A stretch of 12,915 bases of DNA from an uncultured Eubacteriales bacterium (lineage in GTDB: Bacteria; Bacillota; Clostridia; Christensenellales; Borkfalkiaceae). The stretch is from NCBI GenBank assembly GCA_949745625.1, contig CATJZR010000009.1, forward strand, positions 1 through 12,915, given 5' to 3'. The notes under the pieces were generated by a model that was not told the DNA's origin, searched no databases, and worked only from the letters and a program-made list of their open reading frames with translations. A program made the translations under genes and the position numbers. How positions within the stretch are numbered: position 1 is the stretch's first letter; the number at the start of each line of letters is the position of its first letter. This document shows, in pieces, positions 1-6,491 of this stretch.

Positions 1-1
1 C

Positions 2-118
2 CTTGCTAAATTATACGGAACGTCCGTATGCACTAAGGTTGCCAAGGATACTAAGGTCGCGGCGGAAAAAAGGCTTATAGAAGCTATTCGCGCTAATCTT
101 GACCGTTACGGCGGTTAG
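2..118 (+). CDS. C-terminal fragment of an unidentified protein (5' end outside window)
   Basis: An open frame enters from the left edge and ends at TAG 116-118. It gives 38 residues with a charged, helical-looking tail (…KRLIEAIRANLDRYGG) and one cysteine. The composition looks like real protein, and a strong hairpin terminator starts about 20 bases after the stop, which supports this being the true end of a gene. I do not recognise the family from so short a tail. No function is assigned. Confidence 0.55.
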   Translation, partial: LAKLYGTSVCTKVAKDTKVAAEKRLIEAIRANLDRYGG

Positions 119-139
119 CTTTACCGACAAAGTAATAAT

Positions 140-181
140 AACAAAAAGAGTTTTTGTAGAAATACAAAAACTCTTTTTGTT
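140..181 (+). terminator. Long perfect hairpin terminator after the partial gene
   Basis: A perfect 19-bp inverted repeat (140-158 with 163-181) encloses a GAAA tetraloop. The 3' arm ends in a T-run (CTCTTTTTGTT). The stem is A/T-rich and symmetric, so it could work in both directions. Its position just after the stop at 118 points to terminating the upstream plus-strand gene. Confidence 0.8.
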
Positions 182-217
182 CAGTACGCTACGCTCGATT
201 TTAAGCTTAATCATTAG

Positions 218-424
218 GCAAAAATCGGTACCGAGGCGGATAATATCATTGACCCGAACAGCCAAAATAATTGTCTGACAAAAGACGTCGAAAAGAATTA
301 CAAGGACGTACATTTAAACGAAGTGTCGCGGTTTGCCTTTGGTTTGGCGGGGTTAACTGCAACCGTGATGTTTTTTATATTGTTCGTGATACTGCTTAAT
401 AAAATTAAGAGTAGTCGTGTATAA
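218..424 (+). pseudogene. Probable gene remnant with one transmembrane segment, no start codon
   Basis: Between the TAG at 215-217 and the TAA at 422-424 lies an open frame of 68 codons. Its translation looks like protein: a polar first half, then a hydrophobic stretch of about 18 residues (…GLAGLTATVMFFILFVILL) ending in a basic tail (NKIKSSRV), as in a single-pass or last transmembrane helix. The only ATG lies inside the hydrophobic stretch. GTG codons at 323 and 365 have no Shine-Dalgarno sequence. The best reading is the C-terminal remnant of a lost membrane protein. A 33-residue peptide starting at GTG 323 is possible but unsupported. The rest of the 119-473 interval holds only the two hairpin terminators. 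Confidence 0.35.
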
Positions 425-429
425 AAGTA

Positions 430-462
430 AAAGAGCTTTCGCTTTAAAAGCGAAAGCTCTTT
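430..462 (-). terminator. Terminator of the Fe-S scaffold/GGGtGRT operon (probably bidirectional)
   Basis: A perfect inverted repeat (about 15 bp, AAAGAGCTTTCGCTT and its complement around a 3-nt loop at 445-447) lies 11 bases beyond the stop of the minus-strand gene that ends at 474. Read on the minus strand it is followed by a T-rich stretch (TTACTTTTAT). On the plus strand it is followed by TATATTTGCTTTTT, so it may also stop transcripts coming from the left. Confidence 0.8.
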
Positions 463-473
463 ATATTTGCTTT

Positions 474-1475
474 TTACTTCGTCATAGCTTCCTGAACGGC
501 AACCGCGACTGCGACCGTTGCACCGACCATGGGGTTGTTACCCATTCCGATAAGTCCCATCATTTCAACGTGTGCGGGAACGGAGGAAGAGCCTGCGAAC
601 TGCGCGTCTGAGTGCATACGCCCCATCGTGTCGGTCAAGCCGTAAGAAGAGGGGCCTGCCGCCATATTGTCGGGGTGAAGCGTTCTGCCTGTGCCGCCGC
701 CCGAAGCAACCGAGAAATACTTAACGCCGTTTTCTACGCACCACTTTTTGTAGGTTCCTGCAACGGGATGCTGGAAGCGGGTGGGGTTGGTAGAGTTGCC
801 GGTTATGGAAACCGAAACGTGTTCCATCTTCATTATTGCAACGCCTTCGGGCACGTTGTCTGCGCCGTAGCATTTAACCTTTGCTCTGGGACCGTCTGAG
901 AACGCTACGCTGTCCGTGACCTTGACGGTTTCGGTGTAGGGGTCGAACTCGGTTTTGCAATAAGTGAAACCGTTAATTCTCGAAATAATATAGGCGGCAT
1001 CCTTGCCGAGTCCGTTTAAGATAACTCTTAAAGGTTTAACTCTTACCTTGTTTGCGTTTTCCGCGATTTTGATTGCACCTTCGGCAGCCGCAAACGATTC
1101 GTGACCCGCAAGGAAGCAGAAGCAGTCAGTTTCTTCCGAAAGCAGCATCGAGCCTAAATTACCGTGTCCGAGACCGACCTGCCTGTTTTCGGCAACCGAG
1201 CCGGGGATACAGAAACTTTGAAGTCCTACGCCGATAAGCGTTGCGGCGTCCGCAGCCTTTTTGCAGCCCTTTTTAATAGCGATAGCCGCGCCTACGGTAT
1301 AAGCCCAGACTGCGTTTTCAAAGCAGATAGGCTGGGTACCGCGCACTATTTTGTCTACGTCGATGCCTTTTGCCAGGGTAATATCGCGACATTCCTCGAT
1401 ACTTTTAATTCCGTATTCCTTTAAAACGGAAAGTATTTTCTTTTCTCTTCTTTCATAACTTTCAAAAAGTGCCAT
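474..1475 (-). CDS. GGGtGRT family protein
   Basis: This 333-residue protein belongs to the GGGtGRT family, named after the motif seen here as GGGTGRT at residues 259-265. The glycine- and threonine-rich C-terminal part and a cysteine-bearing centre (CFCF near residue 118) fit the family. Its biochemical role is, to my knowledge, not established. The frame is open 11 codons further upstream, but I place the start at ATG 1475-1473 (MALFESYERRE…). A strong AAGGAGG (complement of 1485-1491) lies the right distance before it, inside the end of the upstream gene. Only one base separates it from the NifU-like scaffold gene, so the two are co-transcribed and probably translationally coupled. The recurring partnership suggests a role with an iron-sulfur cluster or metal cofactor. 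That last step is inference. Confidence 0.9.
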   Translation of the reverse strand: MALFESYERREKKILSVLKEYGIKSIEECRDITLAKGIDVDKIVRGTQPICFENAVWAYTVGAAIAIKKGCKKAADAATLIGVGLQSFCIPGSVAENRQVGLGHGNLGSMLLSEETDCFCFLAGHESFAAAEGAIKIAENANKVRVKPLRVILNGLGKDAAYIISRINGFTYCKTEFDPYTETVKVTDSVAFSDGPRAKVKCYGADNVPEGVAIMKMEHVSVSITGNSTNPTRFQHPVAGTYKKWCVENGVKYFSVASGGGTGRTLHPDNMAAGPSSYGLTDTMGRMHSDAQFAGSSSVPAHVEMMGLIGMGNNPMVGATVAVAVAVQEAMTK

Positions 1476-1476
1476 C

Positions 1477-2202
1477 TTATTCAACCTCCTTATCGGTTCT
1501 GGGGTCAATGTGCTTTACGGCGCCCTGTTCCTTGGTGTATCTGCCGTATACGCCGATTGCCTTTTCGTAAGCTTCGTTGGGGGAAAGACCTTTCTTTATA
1601 AAGTCTGTCATTTTGCCGAGCGAAACGAATTTATATCCGCAAATTTCGTTGTTTTTATCAAGTGCAAGGGCAATGACGTATCCCTCTGCCATTTCAAGAT
1701 ACCTTGCGCCCTTCAAAGCAGTGCCGTACATAGTTCCGACCTGCGAGCGAAGTCCCTTGCCCAAATCCTCGAGCCCTGCGCCGATGGGAAGTCCGTCCTC
1801 AGAGAACGCGGACTGCGTTCTGCCGTAGACTATCTGTAAAAACAGCTCGCGCATAGCAGTATTTATTGCGTCGCAGACGAGGTCTGTATTCAACGCCTCT
1901 AAAATCGTTTTATGGGGCAGAATTTCCGCTGCCATAGCGGCGGAGTGGGTCATGCCCGAGCAACCTATGGTTTCCACGAGGCACTCCTGAATGATGCCGT
2001 CCTTTACGTTTAAAGTAAGCTTGCAGGCGCCCTGCTGGGGTGCGCACCAGCCGATACCGTGAGTGAGACCCTTGATATCCTTGATTTCTTTTGCCTTTAT
2101 CCACTGACCTTCTTCGGGAATGGGAGCGGGGCCGTGTTCGAATTTACCGGACACGCCTTTGGCAACGCAAATCATATTTTCAATGTCTTCAGAATAATGC
2201 AT
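1477..2202 (-). CDS. NifU-like iron-sulfur cluster assembly scaffold protein
   Basis: The 241-residue product matches the scaffold-type proteins related to the NifU/IscU N-terminal domain that accompany GGGtGRT proteins. Visible cysteines likely to matter are C53 and C60 (GWCAPQQGAC), C74, and C81 in GCSGMTHSAAMAAEI, a segment resembling the conserved GCxxxxAS region of IscU-like scaffolds. C12 and C110 are additional. The expected role is to hold a nascent Fe-S cluster in the cytoplasm and pass it on. It is longer than plain IscU (about 130 residues), and the C-terminal half (from about residue 125) is family-specific. The start at 2202 is preceded by GGAGG (complement of 2211-2215). It is the first gene of the two-gene operon and has its own promoter at 2236-2264. 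Which target it serves is unknown, and no cysteine desulfurase lies in the window. Confidence 0.85.
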   Translation of the reverse strand: MHYSEDIENMICVAKGVSGKFEHGPAPIPEEGQWIKAKEIKDIKGLTHGIGWCAPQQGACKLTLNVKDGIIQECLVETIGCSGMTHSAAMAAEILPHKTILEALNTDLVCDAINTAMRELFLQIVYGRTQSAFSEDGLPIGAGLEDLGKGLRSQVGTMYGTALKGARYLEMAEGYVIALALDKNNEICGYKFVSLGKMTDFIKKGLSPNEAYEKAIGVYGRYTKEQGAVKHIDPRTDKEVE

Positions 2203-2235
2203 TACGTTTTCCTCCGAAATTAATTTTCTTTAACA

Positions 2236-2264
2236 AGTATATCATAGTATAAAAATTAATACAA
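2236..2264 (-). promoter_or_regulatory. Promoter of the Fe-S scaffold/GGGtGRT operon
   Basis: On the minus strand there is TTGTAT (complement of 2259-2264), a 17-base spacer, and TATACT (complement of 2236-2241). This is a good match to a sigma-A promoter, with a leader of about 30 bases before the start codon at 2202. A copy of ATAGTAT (2244-2250, plus-strand reading) sits inside the spacer. Confidence 0.65.
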
Positions 2265-2352
2265 CTTATGTCGCAAAAAAAATTAAAAAAAAATTGCCGT
2301 GTGCGCCTTAAAAATGTTTACTCGTCCGAAAATAGTATTATAATAATAGTAT
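2244..2352. repeat. Three copies of ATAGTAT between two divergent operons
   Basis: ATAGTAT occurs at 2244-2250, 2332-2338 and 2346-2352, all in the same orientation. The last two belong to an 8-base direct repeat AATAGTAT (2331-2338 and 2345-2352) that exactly flanks the TATAAT of the mcsA promoter. The first lies in the spacer of the divergent promoter. Such placement would suit an operator, but the region is A/T-rich and chance is possible. Confidence 0.4.
2317..2344 (+). promoter_or_regulatory. Promoter of the mcsA-mcsB-clpC operon
   Basis: TTTACT (2317-2322), a 16-base spacer and a perfect TATAAT (2339-2344) form a sigma-A type promoter about 40 bases before mcsA. I found no CtsR operator (tandem GGTCAAA-type heptamers) and no CIRCE inverted repeat for HrcA around it. 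Direct repeats of AATAGTAT flank the -10 box instead. Confidence 0.65.
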
Positions 2353-2383
2353 AAGAAAACAAAAAGCCGTTTAAGGAATGAAT

Positions 2384-2869
2384 ATGCTCTGCCAGCACTG
2401 TAAAAAAAATCCCGCAGCCGTCAACTATGTCGAGAAAGTAAACGGCAACAAATTCGAATATCATCTCTGTGCGTTTTGCTACGCCGATTTGTACGGTGAG
2501 CTTAACAGCAAAGTAAACAACAACGTGTGGGCGGGGCTGTTTTCGCCGTCTTCGCCGCGTAAAAAGGTGTGCCCCGTATGTCGAACTACCTTTGCCGATT
2601 TCGAAAGAAGCGGGCTTTTGGGTTGTACCAGCTGCTATGATGTGTTTAAAGAAGAGCTTATCCCGTCCGTCCTGCGCATACACGGCAAGGTTGAGCATAT
2701 AGGCAAGGTCGGAAAAAATATGGACGAACATGGCTTACATAGGCGCTTGAAAAGCTTGCAGGAGCAGCTTGAAAACGCCTTGCGTGTCAAGGACTTTAAG
2801 GAGGCGGACCGCCTTAACAGACAGATTAACGCAATAAAGAAAACACTTCACGGAGGAGGAAATGGATAG
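2384..2869 (+). CDS. mcsA: McsA, zinc-finger activator of the McsB arginine kinase
   Basis: McsA binds and activates McsB. The 161-residue product has the full family layout: four CxxC zinc motifs (C3-C6, C29-C32, C63-C66, C81-C84) and a C-terminal UVR-type coiled-coil (about residues 120-155, …QLENALRVKDFKEADRLNRQI…). I choose ATG 2384 over ATG 2378. The AAGGA at 2373-2377 touches the earlier codon but is 6 bases from the later one, and the family normally begins M-x-C-x-x-C. It is the first gene of the operon here. In Bacillus and many Clostridia ctsR precedes it, and that gene is missing. Its end overlaps mcsB by 8 bases, so the two are likely translationally coupled. Confidence 0.93.
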   Translation: MLCQHCKKNPAAVNYVEKVNGNKFEYHLCAFCYADLYGELNSKVNNNVWAGLFSPSSPRKKVCPVCRTTFADFERSGLLGCTSCYDVFKEELIPSVLRIHGKVEHIGKVGKNMDEHGLHRRLKSLQEQLENALRVKDFKEADRLNRQINAIKKTLHGGGNG

Positions 2870-3872
2870 AATATCCGACGGCACGGTCGTTTCCACGCGG
2901 ATAAGGCTTGCACGTAATCTCGAAGGTTATCCGTTTCCTTCGCATCTTAAAAGCGAGAAACAGGCAAAAGAGATTATTAGGTTGGTTTCGTCGGGGCTTT
3001 CGCGCCTTGACGAGTTCAAGCTTTACTATATGGACTCGATTTCTGGCGAGCAGGCGGTAAGCCTTATGGAAAACCACCTGATAAGGCCCAAGCTTATAAA
3101 AAACAAGTTTCTTTCGGCTGCTCTTATCAACAGGGAAGAGAACGTGTCGATAATGATTAACGAGGAGGACCACCTCCGTGAGCAGTGTATTGTCAAGGGG
3201 CTGGATTTGCGGCTCGCCTACGACACTATGTCGGAAATAGACAACCGCATTGCGGGCTCGATGAAGTTTGCCTACGACGAGCAGTTCGGGTTTTTGACCG
3301 CATGTCCGACCAATCTCGGCACCGGGCTGAGGGCGTCGGTAATGCAGTTTTTGCCCGCGCTCACCGTAAACGGGGTAATGCCTAAGATTATAAGAAGCAT
3401 ATCCCGTTTGGGACTGACCGTGCGCGGCGTGTACGGCGAGGGTAGCGATGCGGAGGGCTATAAATATCAGATAAGTAACGAGGTGACGCTGGGTGTTACC
3501 GAGGAAGAGATTTTAAATCAGGTAGAGGAAGTCGTCAAAAAGGTATGCGAGCTTGAAACAGCGGAAAGACATACGCTTATGCATGGGGCAAAGGCGCTCG
3601 ATATTGAGGACGAGTGCATGCGGTCATACGGCGTGCTTACGAACTGCGCCAAAATATCGACGCGCGAATTTATTAAGCTATGTGCAAAGGTCAAACTCGG
3701 CGCGTGCCTCGGATATATCGATATACCCGACGTTTCTCGTATCGACGATTTGGTTGTAAAGCTAAGCCCGTCGAATATAACGGCGGCTGCGGCGCAGCAG
3801 CTTACCGCTACCGAGCGCGACGTGTATCGTGCGCAGTGTTGCCGCAAGGCTTTTGAAAATATGAAAAACTGA
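2862..3872 (+). CDS. mcsB: McsB, protein arginine kinase
   Basis: McsB phosphorylates arginines on proteins, marking them for ClpC-ClpP degradation. It shares the phosphagen-kinase catalytic fold. Visible landmarks are the nucleotide-binding STRIRLARN near residue 11, NEEDH at 100-104, the catalytic loop CPTNLGTG with C148, and RGxYGEGSD…YQISN at 188-206. The RDVYRA at 319-324 matches the RDxxRA phosphoarginine-sensing motif of McsB. It has 336 residues against about 363 in Bacillus subtilis. Most of the N-terminal helix before the STRIRLARN strand is absent. The start is fixed by a strong GGAGGAGGA at 2852-2860 just before ATG 2862, which overlaps the end of mcsA. clpC follows after 13 bases. 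Identification is secure. The effect of the short N-terminus is unknown. Confidence 0.96.
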   Translation: MDRISDGTVVSTRIRLARNLEGYPFPSHLKSEKQAKEIIRLVSSGLSRLDEFKLYYMDSISGEQAVSLMENHLIRPKLIKNKFLSAALINREENVSIMINEEDHLREQCIVKGLDLRLAYDTMSEIDNRIAGSMKFAYDEQFGFLTACPTNLGTGLRASVMQFLPALTVNGVMPKIIRSISRLGLTVRGVYGEGSDAEGYKYQISNEVTLGVTEEEILNQVEEVVKKVCELETAERHTLMHGAKALDIEDECMRSYGVLTNCAKISTREFIKLCAKVKLGACLGYIDIPDVSRIDDLVVKLSPSNITAAAAQQLTATERDVYRAQCCRKAFENMKN

Positions 3873-3885
3873 GAGGTAAACAGCA

Positions 3886-6399
3886 ATGGAATATACAAAT
3901 AGATTTACTGATAATTTACAGAGCGTAATAACGGTGGCGGAGGAAGCGGCAAGGGCGTTTCAGTGCAGCTATATAGGAAGCGAGCATATCGTTTTCGCGA
4001 TGCTTAACTGTCCCGACTGTACGGCGTATAAGGTGCTTTCCGCATGCGGCGTAAACGAAAACGCATATCGGGAATATTTTATCAGGTCGATAGATAAGCG
4101 TGCTAACATTAACGGCTTTACGCCGAGGACCAAGCACATGATAGAGCGTGCGCTCGAACTGTCGATAGACCTGAACGGCGAGGATTCGCTTGCTGGAACC
4201 GAACACATGCTACTTGCCGTAATGTCGGCGAGTGACTGTCTTGCAATGCGTATATTCCGCGCTATAGGCGTGAATATTCCAAAGCTTGCGACCAAGCTCG
4301 AGCTGATTATCAACAGCGGTGCGTTTGACGGCGACGAGCCCGAAGAGCTGAACCCCTTCGAGCAGATAAGCAAGGTGCTTTTCGGTTCGTCGGAGAATCA
4401 CCAGCCCAAAAAGCCCGTCGAGCATAAGGGAAAGGAGCAGAGCCTCGACTCTTCGGTAATGCAGTACGGCACCGACCTGACCCAAAAGGCGCGCGAGGGG
4501 AAAATCGACCCGGTAATCGGCAGAAAAAAGGAAATAGACAAAATTATTCAGGTGCTTTCGCGCCGAACAAAAAATAATCCCGTGCTGATAGGCGAGCCGG
4601 GCGTAGGTAAAAGTGCGGTTGTCGAGGGGCTTGCTCAGGCGATAGTCAAAAACGAGGTCCCCGACCTTTTGAAAAACAAACTCGTCTTTTCGCTTGACCT
4701 CGTAGGAATGGTTGCGGGCGCGAAATACCGCGGCGACTTCGAGGAAAGGCTTAAAAACGCGATTAAGTCGATAAAGAACAATGGCAACGTGATTTTATTC
4801 ATCGACGAAATTCATACCATAGTCGGCGCAGGTGCTTCGTCTGAAGGAAGTATGGATGCGGCGAATATTTTAAAACCTATGCTGGCGCGCGGCGAACTGC
4901 AGACGATAGGCGCTACCACGCTCGAGGAATACAGAAAGTACATTGAAAAGGATTCCGCGTTGGAACGCCGCTTTACGCCCGTTCAGGTAGAGGAGCCTAC
5001 TGTAGAGGACACGGTTGCCATTTTGCGCGGGTTACGCGATAAATACGAAGCGCACCATAAGGTTGTAATTACCGACGAGGCTATCGTGGCGGCTGCAACG
5101 CTGTCAGACAGATATATAACCGACCGTTACCTTCCCGATAAGGCTATCGACTTAATCGACGAAGCAGCTTCACGTGCACGTCTCAACAGTTTGAACAGCC
5201 CCGAAGAGGTCAAGGAGCTCGAAGAAAAAATCAAGCGCCTAAATCTCGAAAAAAATAAGGCGGCTAAGGGTGAAAACTATTCTCAGGCTCAAAAGCTTGT
5301 TGACGAAATAAACGATTTACACGAACGTATCAAAAAGCTGGATTCCGAATGGAAAACCGAAGTGCACGGCAGTTCGCCCAAAATAGCAAGTAACGAAATT
5401 GCGGAAATAGTCAGCGGCTGGACGGGGGTTCCCGTACTGAAGCTTACCGAGCAGGAAAGTGAAAAGCTTTTGCATCTGGAAGAAAATCTGCACAAAAGAA
5501 TTATCGGTCAGGATGAGGCTGTCAGCGCGGTATCGCGTGCAATCCGTCGTGCGCGTGCAGGTCTTGCCGAGCCTAATAAGCCTATAGGCTCGTTTATATT
5601 CGTGGGACCTACGGGCGTAGGTAAAACCGACCTCGCCAAGGCGCTTGCAGAGTGTATGTTCGGCGACGAGAAGCTTATGATAAGGCTGGATATGTCCGAA
5701 TTTATGGAAAAGCATTCAGTATCGAAGCTTATAGGGGCGCCTCCGGGATATATAGGTTACGACGATAACAACGGCGGGCAGCTTACCGAAAAAGTGAGAA
5801 GAAAGCCTTATAGCGTCATACTTTTCGACGAAGTGGAAAAAGCCCACCCCGATGTTTTTAACGTGCTGTTGCAAATTCTCGACGACGGCAGACTTACCGA
5901 CAGTAAGGGCAGAGTGGTCAATTTTAAAAATACTATCATAATTATGACCTCGAACGTCGGCGCGAGCCAGATTAAGAAGATGTCGAATTTCGGATTTACG
6001 TCCTCGGATAACGACGGCTATGACAATATGAAAGACAATATAAACGAGGCGCTGCGCGAGCAGTTCAAACCCGAGTTTTTGAACAGACTTGACGATATTA
6101 TTATATTCCGCAAGCTTACTAAGGCGGAGGCGGCTGAGATTTGCCGCAAGATAATAGACGGACTTTGCGACAGACTTAAAACGAACGAAATATCCTTGAC
6201 CGTTACAGACGAAGCGTTATCAAAGCTTGTGGACGAAGGGTATAACGATATGTTCGGCGCGCGACCGTTAAAAAGGATAATCCAAAAACGAATAGAAGAT
6301 AGACTGTCTGACGAGATACTTGCCGGCAATGTGCTCAACGGAGAAACCGTGCGCGTTGTGGTAAAGGACGGCGAATTGTCATTCAGTTCAAGTAAATAA
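3886..6399 (+). CDS. clpC: ClpC, AAA+ unfoldase of the ClpCP protease
   Basis: ClpC is a hexameric ATPase that unfolds tagged proteins and feeds them to ClpP. The 837 residues contain, in order, a double Clp N-domain (about 1-145) with GSEH and GTEH whose glutamates (E33, E106) correspond to the phosphoarginine pockets of B. subtilis ClpC. Then come AAA module 1 (Walker A GEPGVGKS 236-243, Walker B FIDE ending at 308), a UVR-like middle coiled-coil (about 440-490) where McsA/MecA-type adaptors bind, and AAA module 2 (Walker A GPTGVGKT 574-581, Walker B LFDE 646-649). The pore-loop sequences KYRG and GYIG are present. The expected ClpP-binding loop reads FGF (702-704) instead of the commoner (I/V/L)G(F/L). 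Full length, no damage. It is last in the operon and is followed by a clear terminator. Confidence 0.97.
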   Translation: MEYTNRFTDNLQSVITVAEEAARAFQCSYIGSEHIVFAMLNCPDCTAYKVLSACGVNENAYREYFIRSIDKRANINGFTPRTKHMIERALELSIDLNGEDSLAGTEHMLLAVMSASDCLAMRIFRAIGVNIPKLATKLELIINSGAFDGDEPEELNPFEQISKVLFGSSENHQPKKPVEHKGKEQSLDSSVMQYGTDLTQKAREGKIDPVIGRKKEIDKIIQVLSRRTKNNPVLIGEPGVGKSAVVEGLAQAIVKNEVPDLLKNKLVFSLDLVGMVAGAKYRGDFEERLKNAIKSIKNNGNVILFIDEIHTIVGAGASSEGSMDAANILKPMLARGELQTIGATTLEEYRKYIEKDSALERRFTPVQVEEPTVEDTVAILRGLRDKYEAHHKVVITDEAIVAAATLSDRYITDRYLPDKAIDLIDEAASRARLNSLNSPEEVKELEEKIKRLNLEKNKAAKGENYSQAQKLVDEINDLHERIKKLDSEWKTEVHGSSPKIASNEIAEIVSGWTGVPVLKLTEQESEKLLHLEENLHKRIIGQDEAVSAVSRAIRRARAGLAEPNKPIGSFIFVGPTGVGKTDLAKALAECMFGDEKLMIRLDMSEFMEKHSVSKLIGAPPGYIGYDDNNGGQLTEKVRRKPYSVILFDEVEKAHPDVFNVLLQILDDGRLTDSKGRVVNFKNTIIIMTSNVGASQIKKMSNFGFTSSDNDGYDNMKDNINEALREQFKPEFLNRLDDIIIFRKLTKAEAAEICRKIIDGLCDRLKTNEISLTVTDEALSKLVDEGYNDMFGARPLKRIIQKRIEDRLSDEILAGNVLNGETVRVVVKDGELSFSSSK

Positions 6400-6405
6400 A
6401 ATTTT

Positions 6406-6437
6406 AAAGCCGCAGAGCAAACGCTTTGCGGCTTTTA
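6406..6437 (+). terminator. Terminator of the mcsA-mcsB-clpC operon
   Basis: A 13-bp stem (6406-6418 with 6423-6435, one G·T pair, loop AAAC) with the core AAAGCCGCAGAGC is followed by TTTTA. It begins 6 bases after the clpC stop codon. Confidence 0.9.
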
Positions 6438-6441
6438 TCGT

Positions 6442-6468
6442 ACAATTATCGCGGTGTGGGCATATACT
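6442..6468 (+). promoter_or_regulatory. Possible sporulation-type (sigma-E/sigma-K) promoter of the glycosyltransferase/collagen operon
   Basis: CATATACT at 6461-6468 fits the -10 pattern of mother-cell sporulation sigma factors (CATAnnnT) and ends 23 bases before the start codon. An AC at 6442-6443 is 17 bases upstream, as in sigma-K promoters. The overlapping TATACT could instead serve sigma-A, but no decent TTGACA-like box stands at the right distance. The match is short and tentative. Confidence 0.3.
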
Positions 6469-6491
6469 GATATTACATATAGGTAAGTATA

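Noticed and set aside
11..313. A 100-codon minus-strand open frame across the first intergenic region
   Set aside because: It runs through the 140-181 terminator hairpin and over the end of the plus-strand gene, with no ribosome site. The plus-strand reading looks more like protein.
1476..1508. Eleven extra N-terminal residues on the GGGtGRT protein
   Set aside because: They overlap the upstream gene, and the AAGGAGG at 1485-1491 lies inside them. It serves the later ATG at 1475.
2203..2383. Possible CtsR or HrcA operator before mcsA
   Set aside because: I searched both strands for GGTCAAA/TTTGACC-type tandem heptamers and for GAGTGCTAA-type inverted repeats and found none.
2318..2731. A 137-codon minus-strand open frame opposite mcsA
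   Set aside because: It lies opposite a well-recognised gene and over its promoter. No motif or ribosome site supports it.
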